Positions 1-5,130 of a DNA stretch of 5,130 nt are shown in pieces. The stretch is from contig JALOMZ010000177.1 of assembly GCA_025455205.1 (NCBI GenBank), positions 1 to 5,130 of the forward strand. Reading direction: 5' to 3'. A program made the position numbers and the translations under genes. This DNA is from Chitinophagaceae bacterium. GTDB taxonomy: Bacteria > Bacteroidota > Bacteroidia > Chitinophagales > Chitinophagaceae. Position 1 is the first letter of the stretch, and the number at the start of each line of letters is the position of its first letter. Below the pieces are notes generated by a model. That model saw only the letters and a program-made list of their open reading frames with translations, made no database searches and was not told the origin of the DNA.

Positions 1-963
1 CATGTCTGTCTGCCAGGTGGAAGAGTCCACCAGCAGGCGTTCGAGGCTGCCGGCAAAAGGCAGTATGTCTTTTTTGTCGATGCGTGTGCTCATGAGCACC
101 AGCTCCCGCGGGCTTTTCAGGGGCTGCAGGATGGCTGACAAATCAGGCTGGTCAAGATTGGTGATAGTGAGCTTTTTGATCTGCGGGTTGTTCACCAGGA
201 AATTGGGGGTGATGTAAATGGTATCTGTTTCTTCTGGTTGCATGGCCAGTTGCTCCAGTGCCGGCAGGGCTGGCAGGGGGGCGTGCAGGAGCAGGGTGTC
301 GGCCTCCAGATGCAGTACCAGGTGTTGCAGTTGTGGCTCGGCAGCCAGCAGGTTGGTTTGTCCGGGTTGCAGGTGAAGCATCAGGAAGGCAGGATCAAAC
401 CATTGCAGCAGGGTGGCCAGCTGTTCCTGTTGCATACTGTCAACCATCAGGTTGAGCCGGGGCTGCAGGGAGGCAATGTGCTGCAGGGCCTTACTGTGGC
501 GGTTCACCCAGGCGCCATTTACGCCCAGGATGCGCAGGCGGCGGATGCTGGCGGTGTCCATGCTGGCCAGGATATCACCTGCTGCCGTATCGGATTCGGG
601 TGCCAGGCCGGCCACCTCGCCATTCAGCCACAACAGGCCGTCTTGTTCGGTGAACCGAACGGTATGGTCAGGACCCGCCATGCTGTCGTTCCAGGGCAAC
701 ACCCATCCGCCAATAGCCACCAGGTCGCCGGGGGCTACCGTGAAGGCACCGGCTGAAACCGGGGTGGACTGCGAACTGTACAGGATATTCGACTTGGTAA
801 AATTGGCGATACCCTCATTTCCATATAGCTGCACCACGGCATATTCTTCAGTTGGGCGGGGTGCGGTCGACTGCTTGCAGCTCAATGCCAGGAGTACCAG
901 CAACAGGCTGGCGAGCCGGTCGGGCAGACATCGGTAAAGCCAGTGTGGCAGGATTTTTTTCAT
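1..963 (-). CDS. Predicted lipoprotein with leucine-rich-repeat-like units (partial, C-terminus outside window)
   Basis: Read on the minus strand, the frame stays open for 321 codons from an ATG at 963-961 to the left edge, so the stop is not in view. An in-frame TGA lies two codons upstream of the ATG, which fixes the start at this Met or later. The N-terminus is a basic region, then a hydrophobic stretch (LLLVLLALS) and Cys29, consistent with a signal peptidase II lipoprotein; the lipobox (ALSC) is slightly off consensus, and no acidic cluster follows the Cys. Residues 40-135 are probably a small beta-rich domain that I do not recognise. From residue 140 a pattern of hydrophobics spaced LxxLxL recurs at about 140, 167, 191, 212, 236, 262, 285 and 307 (spacing 21-27), as in leucine-rich repeats. 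I infer an envelope-anchored, protein-binding role; no specific function can be named. It is divergent from carB with 174 bases between the starts. Confidence 0.8.
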   Translation of the reverse strand, partial: MKKILPHWLYRCLPDRLASLLLVLLALSCKQSTAPRPTEEYAVVQLYGNEGIANFTKSNILYSSQSTPVSAGAFTVAPGDLVAIGGWVLPWNDSMAGPDHTVRFTEQDGLLWLNGEVAGLAPESDTAAGDILASMDTASIRRLRILGVNGAWVNRHSKALQHIASLQPRLNLMVDSMQQEQLATLLQWFDPAFLMLHLQPGQTNLLAAEPQLQHLVLHLEADTLLLHAPLPALPALEQLAMQPEETDTIYITPNFLVNNPQIKKLTITNLDQPDLSAILQPLKSPRELVLMSTRIDKKDILPFAGSLERLLVDSSTWQTDM

Positions 964-988
964 GACTCACATGGCGATGAGTCGCCAT
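964..988 (-). promoter_or_regulatory. Two mutually exclusive hairpins just before the lipoprotein start
   Basis: A perfect 7-base-pair stem (ATGGCGA 971-977 with TCGCCAT 982-988, loop of 4) overlaps a second perfect 6-base-pair stem (GACTCA 964-969 with TGAGTC 978-983, loop of 8). They share bases 971-983, so both cannot form together. The second stem abuts the start codon at 963. Position suggests an effect on translation initiation, but this is inference. No ligand-binding domain or known riboswitch consensus is visible. Confidence 0.4.
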
Positions 989-993
989 TCTCA

Positions 994-1001
994 TAAAGTT
1001 A
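994..1001 (-). promoter_or_regulatory. Possible -7 promoter element of the lipoprotein gene
   Basis: On the minus strand this reads TAACTTTA, one base from the Bacteroidetes -7 consensus TAnnTTTG. It lies about 31 bases before the ATG, which would place the two alternative hairpins inside the leader. No clear -33 TTTG is found 19-21 bases further upstream, so support is weak. Confidence 0.3.
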
Positions 1002-1027
1002 CACCTATTTATTAATGCCCGTTATCC

Positions 1028-1060
1028 GGCCACTCGCGGCCGGTGGCCACCTTTGGCCAA
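1028..1060. repeat. GGCC-centred palindromes upstream of carB
   Basis: Three overlapping or adjacent dyads are visible: GGCCAC (1028-1033) with GTGGCC (1043-1048), the perfect palindrome GGTGGCCACC (1042-1051), and the perfect palindrome TTGGCCAA (1053-1060). They lie about 55-85 bases before the carB -7 element. This could be an operator or simply local GC-rich symmetry; no regulator is known from the sequence. Confidence 0.35.
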
Positions 1061-1112
1061 GGCATTTGTCCACTTTTTGCAGGCAGCCACCCCTGCTTTC
1101 CCGGTCAACCGT

Positions 1113-1120
1113 TACATTTG
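1113..1120 (+). promoter_or_regulatory. Bacteroidetes-type -7 element of carB (TACATTTG)
   Basis: TACATTTG matches the Bacteroidetes sigma-ABfr -7 consensus TAnnTTTG exactly. It lies 17 bases before the ATG at 1138, implying a leader of roughly 10-12 bases with no Shine-Dalgarno sequence, normal for this phylum. No good -33 TTTG is found at the usual distance. Its position downstream of the in-frame ATG at 1015 argues that 1138 is the true start. Confidence 0.6.
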
Positions 1121-1137
1121 CGCAATTTTGTAGCAAC

Positions 1138-2781
<1,644 letters not shown>

Positions 2782-2812
2782 TGCCTGTAGCCGCTGGCTA
2801 AGGATAATGAAG

Positions 2813-2844
2813 AATGGTGCGTTTCAGGACGCGCCATTTTTTTT
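2813..2844 (+). terminator. Intrinsic terminator after carB
   Basis: A 10-base-pair stem (AATGGTGCGT 2813-2822 with ACGCGCCATT 2829-2838, one G-T wobble) has a 6-base loop and runs into eight T residues at 2837-2844. It begins 32 bases after the carB stop. This is a textbook rho-independent terminator and marks the end of the carB transcript. Confidence 0.9.
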
Positions 2845-2849
2845 GATAA

Positions 2850-2903
2850 GTCAATAAGTGAATAGGTCAATAAGTGAATGAGCGAATAGGTAACAGGTAA
2901 TAG
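2850..2903. repeat. Tandem GTCAATAAGTGAATAG array
   Basis: Two adjacent 16-base units occur at 2850-2865 and 2866-2881 (GTCAATAAGTGAATAG, the second ending GA). Degenerate partial units GCGAATAG, GTAACAG and GTAATAG follow to 2903. The array starts six bases after the terminator T-run. It looks like simple-sequence expansion from a 7-8 base GTGAATAG-like unit. Confidence 0.8.
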
Positions 2904-2923
2904 GGCCTGTAGTTTGCAGTGGG

Positions 2924-2944
2924 CAATTGGCAGTTTGCAAAGGG
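2924..2944. repeat. Direct repeat, left copy (CAATTnGCAGnTTGCAnAGGG type)
   Basis: This 21-base copy matches bases 3100-3120 at 18 of 21 positions; the differences fall at unit positions 6, 11 and 17. A related AGTTTGCA also lies just upstream at 2911-2918. The two copies bracket the palindrome at 2963-3008. Confidence 0.75.
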
Positions 2945-2962
2945 GGACGGCGACTTTACGTC

Positions 2963-3008
2963 ATTCCGACGAAGGGAGCCTTGCACCGACCCTTGGCGTC
3001 GGTGGAAT
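2963..3008. repeat. Long imperfect palindrome, probable interspersed REP-like element
   Basis: ATTCCGACGAAGGG (2963-2976) pairs with a right arm at 2990-3008 (CCCTT, GG bulge, CGTCGG, short bulge, AAT), giving about 14 pairs around a 13-base loop. An alternative perfect 7-base-pair hairpin, CACCGAC (2984-2990) with GTCGGTG (2998-3004), lies inside it. The flanking wording, GTCATTCCGACGAAGG on one side and GGAATCTCCTC on the other, resembles an interspersed intergenic palindrome I recall from Bacteroidetes genomes; that recognition is from memory. No transposase is nearby. Confidence 0.65.
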
Positions 3009-3099
3009 CTCCTCATGAGAGAATCAGCATTATCCCAATCTCAACATTAACCCGGCAGAAAGGAGCTGTACGCAACGCTTCATTTTGAACATCCGAAGC

Positions 3100-3120
3100 C
3101 AATTTGCAGCTTGCAGAGGG
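3100..3120. repeat. Direct repeat, right copy (CAATTnGCAGnTTGCAnAGGG type)
   Basis: This is the second copy of the 21-base repeat at 2924-2944 (18 of 21 identical), in the same orientation, with 155 bases between the two. Identity does not extend beyond the 21 bases on either side. Confidence 0.75.
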
Positions 3121-3169
3121 ATGCGGATTGAGTATCAGGAACCGCCTGACATAGGAGGTGAATGTAACC

Positions 3170-3194
3170 GTTTAAAAGGTTTAAGGGTTTAAGG
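3170..3194. repeat. GTTTAAAG-type tandem array, left arm of an inverted pair
   Basis: Three units run head to tail: GTTTAAAAG (3170-3178), GTTTAAGG (3179-3186) and GTTTAAGG (3187-3194). The same unit recurs in opposite orientation at 3251-3274, so the two arrays could pair as a long AT-rich stem around a 56-base spacer. Confidence 0.8.
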
Positions 3195-3250
3195 AAGTTC
3201 TATCCCTGCAAAAACAGCCGGTTACAGATCGGGGAAGCGTATGCTACAGA

Positions 3251-3274
3251 GCTTAAACTTTTAAACCTTTAAAC
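3251..3274. repeat. CTTTAAAC-type tandem array, right arm of an inverted pair
   Basis: Three 8-base units, GCTTAAAC (3251-3258), TTTTAAAC (3259-3266) and CTTTAAAC (3267-3274), are the reverse complement of the array at 3170-3194, with a few mismatches. A partial further unit (CCCTTA) follows. Confidence 0.8.
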
Positions 3275-3350
3275 CCTTACACCTATCAGGCACCCCCCCG
3301 TCTCCAAATCCTACCTGCCAGTAGCTGCGCACCTTGCAGGAGGGCAATTT

Positions 3351-3420
3351 CTCCGGACTCCGGACTATCGGCTCCGGACTGGCGGACTTCCGGTCTTCCG
3401 GTCTTTCGGACTTTCCGACT
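3351..3420. repeat. Degenerate TCCGGACT tandem array abutting a stop codon
   Basis: About seven to eight copies of TCCGGACT or variants (TCCGGTCT, TTCGGACT, TTCCGACT) occur at spacings mostly of 7-10 bases; clear copies begin at 3352, 3359, 3373, 3389, 3397 and 3405. The core TCCGGA is self-complementary. The array ends directly at the stop codon of the minus-strand gene (3421-3423), so it would form the start of that gene's 3' untranslated region. Confidence 0.8.
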
Positions 3421-4638
3421 TCAATAAATCCCTTTTACCACCCCATCCGCTTTCCGGATGAAGTAGAGTTTCTTGTTTTCGAAGTAATCGGTCTGCGGCT
3501 TGTCGGTGCTGTTACTAACAGACTGGAAGTTGAAGTCGCAAAAGATGCGGGCCAGGCGGTCGTTGATGTGGGCGGCAAAGGAATCGGCCTGGGGCCAGCG
3601 GGTGATGGTTTTGACGAAGCGGTATGTGAACTCAAAGCCTTTCAGCGCCATATCGCTGGGGCGGCTGTTGAGGTTTTTCTGGTAATAGCTTGCGAAGCTG
3701 TTGTAGGCATCCACGTTGGTGGAGAGGGAAACAAAGGGAGTACTGTATGTTACTTCCATGCCCTTGAATTCCGGGTGGCGGAGGTCTATTTCATCCCAGG
3801 TGGGCATGCCCATCACCAGGGTGGAGTAGGCAGGCTGCAGGCCCGACAGGGTGCGCACCAGGCGTTTGCCGAATTCGGTATCCAGGGTGGCGCCCAGCAC
3901 GACATTGCGGCGGGTACTGTCGAGCATCGGCTCCACCTGCGATACCTGGAAGCTGTCGGTCAGCGTGATGAACTTCAGGGGCAGCCGGTAGCCGCGGGTG
4001 TTGCGGCCGGCCTCTTCCAGCCAGTTTTTCAGGTAGGGTTCCACGGTACCACGGCGGGTGAACACCACCAGGTTGTGGAGTGCATGGTTTTGCTGCAGGT
4101 AGTTGTAGATGCCGTAGCAATGGGTGCGCAGGGTGGAATTAGCCAGGTACAGCTGAGGCGTTTCCCGTACGCCGCCATCATTGGGGTAGGTGGCCGAAAT
4201 GAGCGGGATCTGCTGCATGCGTGCAAAGTCGGACATCAGCTTGATCTCGGCGCCGCTTTGGGCCACGGCAATCAGCAGGCTCGACTGCTTCACTTTCGGC
4301 TGCTGCAGCACCTGTGCCAGCGTGAGGCCGGCCTGGCGCGTGTCTACAACCTGAATATGGGCCGGCACACCTTCCCTGCGCAGCGAATCGGCCGCGTACT
4401 GCACGCCATTGAAAAACTCCAGGTAGGGCAGGGTGAAGCGGGGGATATTGTTACCGAACTTGTATTGGTCTAACTGGTACAGCGAGTCCAGATGCAGTGG
4501 CAGCAGGATGGTGGTCACCGGCTTGCCGGGCTCCTGGGCCTGCAGCCTGCCCGCGCCGGCCAGCAGCACCAGCAGCAGGAACCGTCCACCCATTGCCCAA
4601 AGGCCGGAGCACCGTATCCAGGCGTAAAATCTGTTCAT
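3421..4638 (-). CDS. Secreted type 1 periplasmic binding protein-like protein (ABC substrate-binding/LivK-like fold)
   Basis: This 405-residue protein begins with a signal peptide: hydrophobic core FLLLVLLAGAG at 20-30 and a likely signal peptidase I site near Ala34 (RLQAQ). There is no lipobox, so it should be soluble in the periplasm. The mature part looks like the two-lobed type 1 periplasmic binding fold (Peripla_BP_6-like): an early helix-strand pair (FFNGVQYAADSLRREG, then HIQVVDTR), the LLIAVAQSGAE and IPLISATYPNDGG strands at the hinge side, a second lobe with LVVFTRRG and NVVLGATLDTEFG, and a C-terminal ENKKLYFIRKADG strand. Family members bind amino acids or other small ligands, but in Bacteroidota related domains also occur outside transport, for example beside LysM domains. 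No permease or ATPase gene is in view, so the ligand is unknown. The first ATG (4638) is used; Met16 (4593) would give a more compact signal peptide and is possible. Confidence 0.85.
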   Translation of the reverse strand: MNRFYAWIRCSGLWAMGGRFLLLVLLAGAGRLQAQEPGKPVTTILLPLHLDSLYQLDQYKFGNNIPRFTLPYLEFFNGVQYAADSLRREGVPAHIQVVDTRQAGLTLAQVLQQPKVKQSSLLIAVAQSGAEIKLMSDFARMQQIPLISATYPNDGGVRETPQLYLANSTLRTHCYGIYNYLQQNHALHNLVVFTRRGTVEPYLKNWLEEAGRNTRGYRLPLKFITLTDSFQVSQVEPMLDSTRRNVVLGATLDTEFGKRLVRTLSGLQPAYSTLVMGMPTWDEIDLRHPEFKGMEVTYSTPFVSLSTNVDAYNSFASYYQKNLNSRPSDMALKGFEFTYRFVKTITRWPQADSFAAHINDRLARIFCDFNFQSVSNSTDKPQTDYFENKKLYFIRKADGVVKGIY

Positions 4639-4659
4639 AGCATTGATTCAAATCCGGCC

Positions 4660-4667
4660 GAAATATA
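4660..4667 (-). promoter_or_regulatory. Possible -7 element of the binding-protein gene
   Basis: On the minus strand this reads TATATTTC, one base from TAnnTTTG, 21 bases before the ATG at 4638. No -33 element is evident. Spacing resembles that at carB and rplY, but the mismatch at the final G keeps confidence low. Confidence 0.35.
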
Positions 4668-4686
4668 GGCGAAATAGGCTGCCCGG

Positions 4687-4707
4687 GCCCCTGCCGGGGC
4701 TATTTTT
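4687..4707 (+). other. GC-rich hairpin with T-rich tail between divergent promoters
   Basis: GCCCC (4687-4691) pairs with GGGGC (4696-4700) around TGCC, and TATTTTT follows. It resembles a short terminator reading rightwards, although no plus-strand gene precedes it. It might insulate rplY from spurious transcription through the minus-strand gene, or be chance; the stem is only five base pairs. Confidence 0.3.
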
Positions 4708-4752
4708 AAGAGTATTATGTCAATTCGGGGTGGCTAATAGGCCCATTTCCCT

Positions 4753-4760
4753 TACCTTTG
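4753..4760 (+). promoter_or_regulatory. Bacteroidetes-type -7 element of rplY (TACCTTTG)
   Basis: TACCTTTG matches TAnnTTTG exactly and is followed by CG, as at carB. It lies 19 bases before the ATG at 4780. The leader is short and AT-rich (AAATTTTTTAATC) with no Shine-Dalgarno sequence, typical for highly expressed genes of this phylum. A convincing -33 TTTG is not seen. Confidence 0.65.
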
Positions 4761-4779
4761 CGCCTCAAATTTTTTAATC

Positions 4780-5130
4780 ATGAAAGCAATTACAATCGAA
4801 GGACAACTGAGGACCGGAATTGGCAAAAAAGCCACCCGCCAATTGCGCTCTCAGGATCTGGTGCCTGGTGTAATTTACGGGGGTGCGCAGGAAGTTAACT
4901 TCCAGGCTCCGGCAACAGCGTTCAAAGCGCTGGTGTATACTCCGGAATTCCAGCTGGCCAAAATCGTAGTGGAAGGCAAAACCTACACTTGCGTACTAAA
5001 GGACCTGCAGTTTGACAAGGTGAGCGACCAGCTCATCCATGTTGACTTCCTGGAACTGGTGGAAGACAAGAAAGTAGTGGTAGATCTTCCCCTGAAGTTC
5101 GCCGGCAGTGCTGCTGGTGTTAAGGCCGGC
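4780..5130 (+). CDS. rplY: 50S ribosomal protein L25/general stress protein CTC (partial, N-terminal 117 residues)
   Basis: L25 binds 5S rRNA in the central protuberance of the large ribosomal subunit. The frame opens at ATG 4780 and is still open at the right edge, giving 117 residues. The start MKAITIEGQLRTGIGKKATR, the LVPGVIYGG loop and the strand pair YTCVLKDLQFDKVSDQLIHVDFLEL are characteristic of the L25 5S-RNA-binding domain (about residues 1-92). The sequence then continues (VVVDLPLKFAGSAAGVKAG) into the C-terminal beta domain of the longer TL5/CTC type, so the full protein should exceed the short, about 94-residue E. coli form. It has its own promoter and is divergent from the binding-protein gene with 141 bases between starts. 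In many bacteria pth follows rplY, but the downstream gene lies outside this window. Confidence 0.95.
   Translation, partial: MKAITIEGQLRTGIGKKATRQLRSQDLVPGVIYGGAQEVNFQAPATAFKALVYTPEFQLAKIVVEGKTYTCVLKDLQFDKVSDQLIHVDFLELVEDKKVVVDLPLKFAGSAAGVKAG

Larger units (their letters stand above)
2782..3420. other. Repeat-rich convergent intergenic region without genes
   Basis: These 639 bases lie between the 3' ends of carB (plus) and the binding-protein gene (minus). I see no credible coding frame and no remnant of the missing carB half. Apart from the carB terminator the stretch holds several short repeat families, listed separately: a GTGAATAG-type tandem array, TTTGCA-containing direct repeats, a long imperfect palindrome, inverted GTTTAAAG arrays and a TCCGGACT array. 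It also contains a run of seven C at 3293-3299. The 56-base spacer at 3195-3250 and bases 3281-3350 show nothing I can name. Confidence 0.8.

Noticed and set aside
2..937. Overlapping plus-strand open frames of up to 174 codons
   Set aside because: They are antisense to the uninterrupted lipoprotein frame, have Cys/Gln/Arg-rich low-complexity composition, and have no recognisable domain or promoter.
1015..1137. In-frame upstream ATG extending carB by 41 residues
   Set aside because: The extension matches nothing in the CarB family, the -7 element at 1113 lies downstream of that ATG, and active-site numbering matches E. coli when 1138 is the start.
2782..2900. Frameshift or nonsense remnant of the CarB C-terminal half after the stop
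   Set aside because: No frame shows the expected GSGPNRIGQGIEFDY-type sequence, and a strong terminator sits right there.
3153..3167. AGGAGGTG followed by ATG, resembling a ribosome binding site and start
   Set aside because: The ATG is followed at once by TAA, and genes in this phylum generally do not use Shine-Dalgarno sequences.
2850..3420. Possible CRISPR array
   Set aside because: The repeats are short, degenerate, mostly without regular unique spacers, and of several unrelated families; no cas genes are seen.
3334..4473. 379-codon plus-strand open frame
   Set aside because: It is a His/Gly/Val-rich antisense shadow of the binding-protein gene, without a signal peptide or known motif, and it starts within repeats.

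Overview
The window looks like ordinary chromosome from a member of the Bacteroidota, most likely near the Chitinophagaceae. This is inferred from protein character (a CTC-type L25, a large carbamoyl-phosphate synthase subunit ending a half in a Bacteroidetes-like 'YYYSTFEG', a type 1 periplasmic binding protein with a signal peptide ending in Gln-Ala-Gln), from TAnnTTTG promoter elements with no Shine-Dalgarno sequence ahead of the starts, and from intergenic repeats of a kind familiar in that phylum. Base composition is moderately GC-rich by eye. No taxon-specific marker gene is present, so genus cannot be given.

Layout: (1) 1-963, minus strand: the N-terminal 321 codons of a predicted lipoprotein with leucine-rich-repeat-like periodicity, running off the left edge. 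(2) 964-1137: a divergent promoter region with two mutually exclusive hairpins beside the lipoprotein start and GGCC-centred palindromes before the carB promoter. (3) 1138-2781, plus strand: the N-terminal half of carbamoyl-phosphate synthase large subunit (carB), 547 residues, ending at the boundary between the two synthetase halves and followed within about 30 bases by a strong intrinsic terminator. (4) 2782-3420: a gene-free convergent intergenic region packed with short repeats of at least five kinds. (5) 3421-4638, minus strand: a secreted type 1 periplasmic binding protein-like protein of 405 residues. (6) 4639-4779: a second divergent promoter region. (7) 4780 to the right edge, plus strand: the first 117 codons of ribosomal protein L25/CTC (rplY).

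The genes do not form one operon. Each appears to be its own transcription unit: two divergent pairs (lipoprotein/carB and binding protein/rplY) and one convergent pair (carB/binding protein). carB serves arginine and pyrimidine synthesis, rplY serves the ribosome, and the two envelope proteins have no partner genes in view.

No previously undescribed system such as a defence island, CRISPR array or mobile element with a transposase is visible. The most notable points are the clean split of carB at its domain boundary without its C-terminal half, and the repeat-dense intergenic island, which includes a long imperfect palindrome bracketed by near-identical 21-base direct repeats.
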